Assembly (NCBI GenBank): GCA_964636495.1
Contig: CAZWSL010000014.1
Coordinates: 6,194 to 70,193 of the forward strand
Length of the DNA stretch: 64,000 bases
Reading direction: 5' to 3'
From: Desulfobacula sp964636495
Lineage (GTDB): Bacteria > Desulfobacterota > Desulfobacteria > Desulfobacterales > Desulfobacteraceae
A model generated the notes under the pieces. It did no database searches. It saw only the letters and a list, made by a program, of their open reading frames with translations, and had not been told where the DNA came from. Below, in pieces: positions 44,353-52,776 of this stretch; within the stretch, counting starts at the first letter, position 1, and every line of letters starts with the position of its first letter. The position numbers were made by a program, and so were the translations under genes.

Positions 44353-45924
44353 CTACTCTTTATCTCTTTTTATCGGTGTTCCATCCGGTTCAGGTATTTC
44401 CGGAGATGGAAACCGTGCTTTACGTTCAAGCACATTGAGGTCCAGATGATTACGCATGAATTTTTCCGAAGCATCTTCAAAGGGCTGGAAATCCCAGGAG
44501 GTGAATGATCCTTGTCTCACAGCCCTGTCCAGGAGCCGCCTGCGCCGCTGACTGGTCACCACCTGTTCACGCAGAACCCGGGTATCCCACTTCTGCATCA
44601 CCTGACTCCGGAATGATTCCCGCAGTGTTTCATAGGAAGCCTGTCCCGCCAGATTATCCATTTCATTGGGATCATTTTCAAGGTTATAAAGCTGCTCAGG
44701 ATCTTCATCACAATAGATGTATTTATATTTACCCTGTCTGATCATGATCACTGGAGAAATGGCTCATTCACAAAGAATCTCTCCAAAGACAGATGCATTT
44801 TCACTCTCTTTCCCGCCTTCCAGCAGTGGCAGAAGAGTTTGTCCGTCTATGGTGTCGGCAAATTGAACGCTGCTTTTTCCTGCAGCTATCTGTGTGAGGG
44901 TTGGAAGCAGATCCACAAGGGAAACCGGTTGTTTGATCCGTCTGGAAGTATATTTTTCAGGGGCGTGAATGATCAATGGCACCCGCACTGCATTTTCAAA
45001 ATGGGACATTTTATACCACATGCCCCGTTCACCTAACATCTCTCCGTGATCAGAGGCGATCACTATTATCGTATTGTCTTTAAGACCGGTTTTCTCCAGG
45101 GTTGCCAGAAGCTGACCCACCTTGTCATCAACATAGCTGATTGCACTGTAATATGCATGGCGGGCATTACGGATTCTCTCTTCAGTCTGTTCATATTCAC
45201 CCATTGCGCTGACATGGTAGAGCCGCTGGCAGTGAGGATCAAGTTCATCATATGGGATTGAAGGAATTTCAGGCATATCGATCTTATCATGATCATACCG
45301 GTTCCAGTATTCTTCAGTGATGGCAAACGGATCATGGGGATGGGTAAAAGAAGTGAGCAGAAAAAAAGGACGTTCATCATCCTTCCGGGCAAGTTCGTTT
45401 ATTTTCCGGATCGAAGTAAATCCCACTTCTTCATCAAAATCAATCTGGTTGCTGGTCACACAGAGACCTGCCTGAACCACACTGAGCATGTTATGATACC
45501 AGGTGGGACGGTTTTGAAAATTATCCCAGTCCGGTATCCACCCGAAGTCACCCGGATAGATATCGGTTGTCAGTCTGTCCTCAAAACCGTGAAGCTGATC
45601 GGCTCCCACAAAATGCATTTTACCGGAAAGACAGGTATAATATCCCATATCTCTCAGGTAGTGAGCAATGGTAGGAATATCTTCCGGGAAAAGAGAAGCA
45701 TTATCATAGGCTCCGATACGGGAAGGCAACTGGCCGGACATCATGGAAAAACGGGAAGGTGCGCACAGAGGGCTGTTGCAGTATGCATTCTCAAAAACCA
45801 CTCCCTCCTGTGCCAGTTGTGAAATATGGGGTGTTTTTACAACAGGATGTCCATAGCTGGGCAGAGCAGTGGCTGTCATCTGATCAAACATAATAAAAAG
45901 AATATTGGGCTTTTGTTGACTCAT
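44353..45924 (-). pseudogene. betC: Choline sulfatase, interrupted by in-frame UGA
   Basis: Hydrolyses choline-O-sulfate to choline and sulfate. One frame of 524 codons covers the whole protein except that codon 387 is TGA (44766-44764). Before it: NILFIMFDQMTATALPSYGH, active-site CAPSRFSMMSG (Cys to be made formylglycine), GKMHFVGADQLHGFEDRL, FTHPHDPFAI, ASDHGEMLGERG. After it: the choline-sulfatase C-terminal domain with SPVIMIRQGKYKYIYC, QLYNLENDP and SFTSWDFQPFEDAS. Homologs have glycine at the TGA position (E-G-x-x-x-P), so GGA to TGA. If UGA stops, the product lacks the last 137 residues. Nonsense allele, sequence error or recoding are open. Confidence 0.85.
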
Positions 45925-46230
45925 AAATTAAATTCCTAAAAATAAAATTTTTCTTCACTGATCCGGGTCTGGTGAAATTCCAACCAATTACCAGAGACCA
46001 TTGCATAACTCCCTCTTTTGCCCAATTACCACGGAATATGAAAATTATAATCCTCAAAACACTCAATGTATTCCTCCGGTTATAATTTCCATCTGCCTTG
46101 CACTATAACAAAATTGAGCATGATGCAAAGATCTCTACCAGTAAATGCTTTTCTGTTTTTTGTCAAGAAACAGGTAAGAATAAAAGGACTTGAATTTTCA
46201 CAAAACAGGACCTGGTTGATGCTTTATTCC
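45925..46230. other. Divergent intergenic region, betC / DUF362
   Basis: About 300 bp without a gene. CCAATTACCA occurs twice (45984-45993 and 46022-46031), 38 bp apart, just upstream of betC and could be operator half-sites. The ribosome-binding site of betC is a weak AGGAATTTAATTT. Confidence 0.35.
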
Positions 46231-46290
46231 CTATTCTCTTTTTTAAACTTGTGCTATAAACTTTTCTGGTAAATCAATTTAAAACAGGAG
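46231..46290 (+). promoter_or_regulatory. Promoter/leader repeat, copy B
   Basis: Near-copy of 42965-43024 (52 of 60 positions). Here the shared AAAACAGGAG serves directly as ribosome-binding site for the DUF362 gene five bases on, so this may be the ancestral arrangement. Confidence 0.65.
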
Positions 46291-46295
46291 TATCC

Positions 46296-47624
46296 ATGAA
46301 ACACTCTATTGTATCTGTGGTCAAATATGAAAAATCTTTTGAATCTGCTGCAAAGGCAGTTGAGCTGTGCGGAGGAATTGAGAGGATAAAAAAAGGGTCA
46401 AAAGTATTTATCAAACCCAATATAGTCTTCTGGACAAAAGAGGTTGTATTCCCCAAATGGGGAGTAATTACAACCTCCAGGATCGTAGAGGATATGATTA
46501 TACTGCTCAAGAACAACGGAGTAGACGATATCACCATTGGTGAGGGAGTTATGACCAGAAGCCCAAAAGACAGGGCAACTCCTGCCCATGCATTTGAGTA
46601 TCTCGGTTATGACAGACTTCAAAAACGCTACGGGGTAAAATTTATCAATATCATGGAGCGGCCTTTCTGCCCGGTTGACCTTGGAGGTGATGTGGTCCTC
46701 AATTTCAACCAGGATGTGATGGAGAGTGATTTTATCATAGATCTGCCAGCCTTGAAAGCCCATAACCAGACAATGGTCAGTCTTGGAATTAAAAATCTTA
46801 AGGGCCTGATTGATATCAGATCCCGGAAACTATGTCATAATCCTGACCCGCAAAAGGATCTTCACTATCATGTGGCAAGGCTGGCCGATAAAATGCCGCC
46901 TCTATTTACGCTGATTGATGGTATTTATTCCCTGGAAAGAGGGCCGGGATTTGACGGAAAAATGCATAGAAGAAATATTCTGATTGCATCATGGGATATA
47001 CTTGGCGCTGATAAAACAGGAGCGAAAATACTTGGATTTGAACCTTCAGAAGTACCCCATCTTCTCTATGCGGCAGAAAATCATCAGAGAGCTGTTGATT
47101 TTTCTGATGTTAAAGTGGTGGGTGAATCCATGGATAAGATATGCTGTAAACATGAATTTGATTTTCCTTACCAGGAAGATAGTGAAAAATGCCTTCCCTA
47201 TCCACTGGCAAAACAGGGTATAAAAGGCATCTTCTACAGGAAATTTGACACCTCCATGTGCACCTATTGTTCAGGCATAAATGGTGTTGTACTGTCGGCC
47301 ATCAGGGATGCCTGGAAAGGTGAAGACTTTGACCGGATAGAGGTCCTTACCGGCAAGAAGATGAAGCCGACACCGGGGATGAAAAAGACAATACTGCTGG
47401 GGAAATGCATGTTTACGGCGCACCGGAAAAACCCGGATATCAATATAATGATTCCGGTTAAAGGGTGTCCTCCCGAGCCCGCTGAAATTGCCAAGGGACT
47501 CCATAAAGCCGGTATCAATGTGAATTCAGCCATCTTTGATAATATTGACCATCTGCCGGGATTGCTGATGGCAAGATATAAAGACAGGCCTGAGTTTGAT
47601 GAAAGGTTTTTTAAGGTAAAGTAG
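46296..47624 (+). CDS. DUF362 domain protein
   Basis: 442 residues. The DUF362 core is evident: GSKVFIKPNIVFW, the SDFIIDLPALKAHNQTMVSLGIKNLKGL stretch and DGIYSLERGPGF. A CTYCSGIN motif sits near residue 325, so an Fe-S or metal site is possible though the ferredoxin tail found in some relatives is absent. The function of the family is not established. It shares its leader with the sulfatase maturase, suggesting common control. Confidence 0.85.
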   Translation: MKHSIVSVVKYEKSFESAAKAVELCGGIERIKKGSKVFIKPNIVFWTKEVVFPKWGVITTSRIVEDMIILLKNNGVDDITIGEGVMTRSPKDRATPAHAFEYLGYDRLQKRYGVKFINIMERPFCPVDLGGDVVLNFNQDVMESDFIIDLPALKAHNQTMVSLGIKNLKGLIDIRSRKLCHNPDPQKDLHYHVARLADKMPPLFTLIDGIYSLERGPGFDGKMHRRNILIASWDILGADKTGAKILGFEPSEVPHLLYAAENHQRAVDFSDVKVVGESMDKICCKHEFDFPYQEDSEKCLPYPLAKQGIKGIFYRKFDTSMCTYCSGINGVVLSAIRDAWKGEDFDRIEVLTGKKMKPTPGMKKTILLGKCMFTAHRKNPDINIMIPVKGCPPEPAEIAKGLHKAGINVNSAIFDNIDHLPGLLMARYKDRPEFDERFFKVK

Positions 47625-47776
47625 AGGGTGTTGTACACTTCTCCCGGAGATCCCGCAGAACATCCAGATATTTACCCTGATATTTACATTGATATCTTCT
47701 GCATATTCCTTTATTTTATTAGAAGCAGTGTTATGTATATTTCTTTTAATCATGAAAGGTTATCACAGGAAAAACA

Positions 47777-49153
47777 GTGAACATAGATGATAAAAAACAG
47801 GGGTTTCCATCAGGTGATATAACCGGAATTGTACTTGAGAGCATATCAGACGGTGTCTTCTCAATTGATAATGACTGGAAGATCATACTCTTTAACCGGG
47901 CTGCAGAAGAGATTACCGGAGTATCACGGAAGGAAGCCATGGGAAAACACTGCTGGGAAGTGTTCAAATCCAACATGTGCGAGGCTGACTGTGCCCTGAA
48001 AAAAACCATGGAAGAGGAAAAATCCTTTATAAGTACTTCTACCTATATTGTTAATGCTGACCAGAAAAAAATACCAGTTACAGTATCCACTTCACTGCTG
48101 CAGGATAAAAAAGGTAAAACATTAGGCGGTGTTGAGATATTCAGAGACCACAGCCTTGTAGAGGAGTTGAGAAGAGAGATATCAGCCAAATTCCGCCTTT
48201 GTGATATGGTCAGTAACAACCTTGAGATGAAACAGATTTTTCAAACACTTCCCCAGATATCACAGAGTGATTCCAATGTGTTAATTGAAGGTGAAACCGG
48301 AACCGGCAAAGAACTGATGGCAAGGGCCATTCATAATTTAAGTTCAAGGGAGAAAAAACCATTTGTGGCCATTAACTGTGGAGCACTTCCTGACAGTTTA
48401 CTTGAATCTGAACTTTTCGGGTATAAAAAAGGGGCATTTACCAATGCTGAAAAAGATAAGCCAGGGCACTTTTCCCTTGCAGACGGCGGTACTATTTTTT
48501 TAGATGAAATCGGGGATACATCTCCTGCTTTCCAGGTTAAACTTCTAAGAGTCCTTGAAGAGAAAGAATTTATACCGCTTGGTGGTATAAAAAAAATTGA
48601 ATCTGATGTGAGGATTATTACGGCCACAAATAAAAATCTTTATGAAATGGTAGCCGCAGAAAATTTCCGCCAGGATCTTTTTTACCGGATAAATGTTGTC
48701 AGAATAAATCTTTTGCCCCTTAGAAAACGTATGGAGGATATCCCTTTTTTAGTTGAACATTTTATTAAGAAGTTAAACAGAATGCAGAATAAAGAGATTT
48801 CCCAGATAGATGAAAATGTTCTTGAACTGATAAAAAAACATGATTTCCCGGGAAATATCCGCGAACTTGAAAATATAATAGAATACGCATTTGTACTCTG
48901 CTCCAAAGGAAAAATCAAAAAAAAACATCTGCCCGAAAATATATTTTTCTCCTCCCTTAAAATTGATAAAAAGTCAGACTCGGGCAACCCTGTTAAAGCG
49001 GCAGAGATAAAAGCGATTAAGGATGCCCTTAAATCGAACAGTTATAACCGCACGAAAGCTGCCAGGACTCTCGGCATACATAAAAGTACTCTTTTTAGAA
49101 AGATCAAGAAATTTAATATCGAGCTGCCTCTATTTGACGGGCGCTTCCGGTAA
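47777..49153 (+). CDS. PAS-containing sigma54-dependent transcriptional activator
   Basis: 458 residues: PAS domain (about 15-130) with three cysteines at 59, 68 and 72 (HCWEVFKSNMCEADCALKK), central AAA+ domain with GETGTGKELMARAIH, GAFTNAEKDKPGHF (the sigma54-contacting GAFTxA loop), and LADGGTIFLDEIGD, and a C-terminal Fis-type HTH (TKAARTLGIHKSTLFRKI). Start GTG after AGGAAAAAC. It is the most likely activator of the two sigma54 cassettes at 49218 and 56757. The cysteines suggest redox or metal sensing. Confidence 0.92.
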   Translation: MNIDDKKQGFPSGDITGIVLESISDGVFSIDNDWKIILFNRAAEEITGVSRKEAMGKHCWEVFKSNMCEADCALKKTMEEEKSFISTSTYIVNADQKKIPVTVSTSLLQDKKGKTLGGVEIFRDHSLVEELRREISAKFRLCDMVSNNLEMKQIFQTLPQISQSDSNVLIEGETGTGKELMARAIHNLSSREKKPFVAINCGALPDSLLESELFGYKKGAFTNAEKDKPGHFSLADGGTIFLDEIGDTSPAFQVKLLRVLEEKEFIPLGGIKKIESDVRIITATNKNLYEMVAAENFRQDLFYRINVVRINLLPLRKRMEDIPFLVEHFIKKLNRMQNKEISQIDENVLELIKKHDFPGNIRELENIIEYAFVLCSKGKIKKKHLPENIFFSSLKIDKKSDSGNPVKAAEIKAIKDALKSNSYNRTKAARTLGIHKSTLFRKIKKFNIELPLFDGRFR

Positions 49154-49217
49154 TCGATTTCAATACCGCATGAACAGTTTCATATAAAATTCATCCTCTG
49201 TTATCCACTCCTGAACA

Positions 49218-49253
49218 TTGCAAAATTGCACCCATTATGGTTGCACTATTGCA
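49218..49253 (+). promoter_or_regulatory. Paired TTGCA dyads, candidate activator site (copy 1)
   Basis: TTGCAAAATTGCA at 49218-49230 and TTGCACTATTGCA at 49241-49253, ten bases apart. Each contains TGCA-N4-TGCA symmetry. They lie 99 bp (second dyad to promoter) upstream of the sigma54 promoter, the usual place of an enhancer. The same pair with the same spacing is at 56757. The second dyad also happens to fit TGG-N8-TGC, so a distal sigma54 promoter cannot be excluded. Confidence 0.7.
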
Positions 49254-49339
49254 ATGATTTATCCTCCCCAAAGGGCATCAAGAGAATTTTTTGTACGCAT
49301 TTAATGTAATTTCAATATGTTATAAATATCAAATCATAC

Positions 49340-49355
49340 TGGTATATCAATTGCT
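49340..49355 (+). promoter_or_regulatory. Sigma54 (-24/-12) promoter, copy 1
   Basis: TGGTATATCAATTGCT has GG and GC exactly ten bases apart, as sigma54 needs. An AT-rich block with TGTAATTTCAATATGTTA (49305-49322) just upstream is shared with the second cassette and could be an IHF-type bending site. The promoter lies 58 bp ahead of the ATG at 49398. Confidence 0.75.
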
Positions 49356-49397
49356 ATATAAATTATTAAGAGTAATTCCAAAATAGGAGAAGTGATT

Positions 49398-49565
49398 ATG
49401 CCCAATAGAGATGGAACAGGACCCAATGGCCAGCAGGGAGAAAAAACAGGCAGAAGGAAGAGGCAAAGATCTAAATTCATGAAAAAACAGGAACAGAGAA
49501 GAGGAGACAGTGCAAACCAGTGCAGATTCAGGAATCAGGGGGCATCAGGTGAGCGTTCAAAATAA
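49398..49565 (+). CDS. Small Gly/Arg-rich protein (DUF5320-like)
   Basis: 55 codons, too short for most gene finders. It reads MPNRDGTGPNGQQGEKTGRR then KRQRSKF and ends SGERSK. The start is like the small M-P-x-x-D-G-T-G-P-x-G proteins that accompany NifB/NifX-type and ORP genes in anaerobes. Good ribosome-binding site (AATAGGAG) and a sigma54 promoter 58 bp upstream. Role unknown; it may assist metal-cluster proteins. Confidence 0.7.
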   Translation: MPNRDGTGPNGQQGEKTGRRKRQRSKFMKKQEQRRGDSANQCRFRNQGASGERSK

Positions 49566-49713
49566 ATTTTCCGCAACCGATAAGATTTCTGAATACCAGA
49601 CATTTTGTCTCTGTTGTAAAATGTTAATTTTCCTGTCTGCCCGCACATGTAACAAAGTCAATCTCTCTTTACCAGAGGATAAACAAATCATCCAGGCACT
49701 GTTCAGGTAACAA

Positions 49714-51204
49714 ATGAAAGATATTTTAAAAAATAATAGTTTAGATTTTGATAACCACTTTGATGAGTACATCAATTTATTTGATTTGGTTCCCTGTATT
49801 ATTACTGTCCAGGACAGAAATTTTAAAATTTTAAAATTTAACCAGGAGTTCACCAATAATTTTGATTCAAAGGAGGGAGATTACTGTTTTAAAGCCTATA
49901 AGAACCGTAAAAAAAAATGTGATAACTGCCCGATGGAGAAAACATTTCTTGACGGCAGTGTCCATTTTGACGAGCAGACCGGATTAAATAAAGATAAAAC
50001 AACATTTCACTGGATTGTAAAAACAGCCCCTATAAAAAATGCAGAAGGCGAAGTCCTTGCTGCAATGGAGATGAGCATTGATATCACAAGACAGAAGCAG
50101 CTTCAGGAGAAACTGAAAAAATCTGAAAAAAAATATCATGCCATTTTCAACAATATCCCTAACTGCATCTTTGTGATTGATTTTGATACCTTGAGAATAA
50201 AAGACTGCAATGAAAGTGCAGAGGTCAACTATGGCTACCCCAAAAAAGAGTTGATAGACAAACTGTTTACTGATCTTTTTATGGAGAAAAATAAAAAAAA
50301 GTGTGCCGACCTTTTAAAAACAGAGGAAAAATTAGAAAAAATTCAGCACAGACATAAAAACGGATCAGTTTTATTCACCAATATAAGAGTCTCACTGCTT
50401 GATTACCACAAAGAAAACAAACTGATTATCTCCTGCACCAACATAACTGAAAAAATTGAAACTGAGCAGCAGCTGATACAGGCGAGTAAATTGACCACCT
50501 TAGGGGAGATGGCAACCGGTGTTGCCCATGAACTGAATCAGCCGCTTTCTGTTATAAAAACAGCCAGCACGTTTATCATGAAAAAGGCAGACAGGCATGA
50601 GCAGATAAATGAAAACAATTTTTACACTCTGTTAAAAAAAATTGATAACAATGTGGATAGAGCATCCAGCATCATTAACCATATGAGACAGTTCTCACGA
50701 AACTCCGGCCTCCAGATGGAAAAAATTCAACTCAACCAGGTAGTCAAGAGAGCCTTTCATATCTTTCAGAAACAGTTAAAAGTCAGGGGAATCAATGTGT
50801 TATGGGAAACAAATCCAGATCTTCCTTTTATATTAGCGGATCCCAATCGGCTGGAACAGGTTTTCATCAATCTTATCTTGAATGCAAGAGATGCAATAGA
50901 AGAAAAATGGGGAGATGGTGATAATAACCCGGATGAAAAAAATATTACTGTTAAAACTTACAGAGATGAGAGGTATGTCATTGCAGAAATTATTGATACA
51001 GGCACTGGCATCAATGAAACCATTTCAGAAAAAATTTTTGAACCGTTTTTCACAACAAAAGAGGTCGGAAAAGGTACAGGAATAGGTCTTTCAATCAGTT
51101 ACGGTATTATCAAGGACTGCAGAGGTATCATCTATACTGAAGCGGGGAAAAAAGAGGGAGCTGCCTTTATTACCAAATTTCCCATAAAGGATAATAAAAA
51201 TTGA
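49714..51204 (+). CDS. PAS-domain sensor histidine kinase
   Basis: 496 residues, cytoplasmic. First PAS (about 20-120) holds CFKAY and CDNCPMEKT (Cys58, 69, 72), the same cysteine pattern as in the sigma54 activator. Second PAS about 135-250. HisKA with MATGVAHELNQPLSV (phospho-His in HELNQ), then HATPase with NLILNARDAIEE, DTGTGI and TGIGLSISYG. No membrane segment. Overlaps the next gene by four bases. Likely senses redox state. Confidence 0.93.
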   Translation: MKDILKNNSLDFDNHFDEYINLFDLVPCIITVQDRNFKILKFNQEFTNNFDSKEGDYCFKAYKNRKKKCDNCPMEKTFLDGSVHFDEQTGLNKDKTTFHWIVKTAPIKNAEGEVLAAMEMSIDITRQKQLQEKLKKSEKKYHAIFNNIPNCIFVIDFDTLRIKDCNESAEVNYGYPKKELIDKLFTDLFMEKNKKKCADLLKTEEKLEKIQHRHKNGSVLFTNIRVSLLDYHKENKLIISCTNITEKIETEQQLIQASKLTTLGEMATGVAHELNQPLSVIKTASTFIMKKADRHEQINENNFYTLLKKIDNNVDRASSIINHMRQFSRNSGLQMEKIQLNQVVKRAFHIFQKQLKVRGINVLWETNPDLPFILADPNRLEQVFINLILNARDAIEEKWGDGDNNPDEKNITVKTYRDERYVIAEIIDTGTGINETISEKIFEPFFTTKEVGKGTGIGLSISYGIIKDCRGIIYTEAGKKEGAAFITKFPIKDNKN

Positions 51205-52349
51205 AAGCTTCAGAATTAAAAAAAGAGATCTTGCTTGTCGATGATGAACAGGATCTGCGTGAGGTCCTTGAAATAAGTCTTTTAGACATGGGTTACCGTG
51301 TACTGACAGCTGAAAATGGGAAACAGGCACTTGAAATTTTCAGAAAAAAAAAACCGTTAATTGTAATTACAGACATCAAAATGCCTGGAATGAGTGGCAT
51401 TGATCTTCTGAGCAAAATAAAAAATATCAACCCAGATACTGAAGTCATTATCATAACCGGACATGGTGATACAGATCTGGCAATAAAAAGCCTTAAACAT
51501 GAGGCAATTGATTTTATCACAAAACCAATCAGCAGTGATTCACTGGAAATTGCGTTAAACAGGGCTAATGATAAGATTATTACCCGTTATCAATTGGAAG
51601 AATACACCAGAAACCTTGAGAAGCTGCTTCGTGAAAAACTCGAACTGCAGGATCATCTTTCATCTCTTGGTATAATGATAGGGTCAATATCTCATGGAAT
51701 TAAAGGATTGCTCACCAGACTGGACGGTGGTGTCTATTTAATGGAATCAGCATATGAGAAAAGAGAATTTAACGAAGTCGGAGAGGGTCTTTCTATTCTC
51801 AAAGAGACGGTAACCAAAATTAAAAAAATGGTTCTGGATATCCTCTATTCTGCCAAAGAACGGAATCTCAAAGTTGAAAAAACAGATATAACAGCCTTTG
51901 CCCATGATGTCGTTAAAGTTGTTTCCCAGAAAATGGAAAAGAACAATATTGAACTCCACTGTGATTTCGGGCAGGAAGATATTGAAGGAGAAATAGATCC
52001 CCAGGTTCTCCATTCAGCACTTATCAATATTCTGGATAATGCTGTTGATGCATGTATTTCAGACAAAACCCGATCATCCCATAAAATTGTTTTTAAAGTG
52101 GCTCAGGACAGGTGTAATCTTATTTTTGAGATTAATGACAATGGTATAGGGATGACCTCTGAAACAAGAGAACAGATTTTCAATCTTTTTTACTCATCAA
52201 AAGAAAACAACGGTACAGGTTTTGGTCTTTTTATCGTTGACAGCACCATAAAACAGCATAATGGGAGAATCAATCTGAATTCAGCAATAGGAAAGGGAAC
52301 GTATTTCCATATAAAAATTCCCAAAAAGCATATTTCAAAGGAGGTATAA
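51201..52349 (+). CDS. Response regulator fused to histidine kinase (hybrid)
   Basis: 382 residues. N-terminal receiver: LLVDDEQDLREVLE, phospho-Asp in VITDIKMPGMSG, ITKPI lysine. After a coiled linker (YQLEEYTRNLEKLLREKLEL) comes a kinase module with GSISHGIKGLLTRL, where the H-G-I-K box is unusual, and an ATPase domain (NILDNAVDAC, DNGIGM, GTGFGLFIV). Starts with TTG overlapping the preceding stop. Order receiver-kinase without PAS suggests a phosphorelay step. Confidence 0.92.
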   Translation: MKASELKKEILLVDDEQDLREVLEISLLDMGYRVLTAENGKQALEIFRKKKPLIVITDIKMPGMSGIDLLSKIKNINPDTEVIIITGHGDTDLAIKSLKHEAIDFITKPISSDSLEIALNRANDKIITRYQLEEYTRNLEKLLREKLELQDHLSSLGIMIGSISHGIKGLLTRLDGGVYLMESAYEKREFNEVGEGLSILKETVTKIKKMVLDILYSAKERNLKVEKTDITAFAHDVVKVVSQKMEKNNIELHCDFGQEDIEGEIDPQVLHSALINILDNAVDACISDKTRSSHKIVFKVAQDRCNLIFEINDNGIGMTSETREQIFNLFYSSKENNGTGFGLFIVDSTIKQHNGRINLNSAIGKGTYFHIKIPKKHISKEV

Positions 52350-52351
52350 AA

Positions 52352-52708
52352 ATGGAAAAGAAAAAAATTCTAATCATCGACGATGATACCGTCATTGTCA
52401 AATACCTTGAAAAGCTGTTTAACGACAATGGGTATGATACAATCTCAGCTTATGACGGCCTGGAAGCAGACACTATTGTAAAGGATATCATTCCTGACTT
52501 AATTACTCTGGATCTGGAGATGCCAAAAGAGTGGGGACCCAGATTTTACAGAAAACTGACTAAAAATAAATTGTGCAAAGATATTCCGGTTATTGTGATA
52601 AGCGGCCTTGGCAGCCGGGATCATTCAATCAGAAAGGCCATAGGGGTTTTCGGGAAGCCTTTTGATTCAGATAAACTGATGGCAGCCGTAAAAGATGCTA
52701 TTGGCTGA
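52352..52708 (+). CDS. Stand-alone receiver domain, paralog 1
   Basis: 118 residues, only a CheY-like receiver: LIIDDDTVIVKYLEKLF, phospho-Asp in LITLDLEMP, and IGVFGKPFD with the conserved Lys. No output domain. Very like the protein at 55943 (shared EMP-x-EWGPRFYRKL). Preceded by AAAGGAGGT. Probably passes phosphate between the kinases or acts by protein binding on the Tmc-type proteins next door. Confidence 0.92.
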   Translation: MEKKKILIIDDDTVIVKYLEKLFNDNGYDTISAYDGLEADTIVKDIIPDLITLDLEMPKEWGPRFYRKLTKNKLCKDIPVIVISGLGSRDHSIRKAIGVFGKPFDSDKLMAAVKDAIG

Positions 52709-52727
52709 TACGCTGACAATAAACATT

Positions 52728-52743
52728 TGGCTGCATAATTGCA
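52728..52743 (+). promoter_or_regulatory. Sigma54-like promoter before the Tmc-type genes
   Basis: TGGCTGCATAATTGCA fits the -24/-12 pattern (TGGC, GG-N10-GC, TTGCA) and lies 49 bp before the cytochrome b gene. It also contains CTGCATAATTGCA, like the TTGCA dyads at 49218 and 56757, so it may instead bind the activator. No paired dyad was found upstream. Confidence 0.5.
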
Positions 52744-52776
52744 GTTGTAATCTATTATGATCTGCAGGAGTAAACA

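Noticed and set aside
44764..44766. Selenocysteine reading of the UGA in choline sulfatase
   Set aside because: No clear SECIS-like hairpin in the 40 bases after the UGA, and family members have glycine rather than cysteine at this position.
49241..49253. Distal sigma54 promoter within the second TTGCA dyad
   Set aside because: GG-N10-GC spacing fits, but constant 99-bp spacing to a second, gene-proximal -24/-12 site in both copies favours an enhancer role; not excluded.
49510..49710. 66-codon plus-strand frame overlapping the small Gly/Arg-rich gene
   Set aside because: Overlaps a better-supported gene, no ribosome-binding site, and composition unlike a protein.
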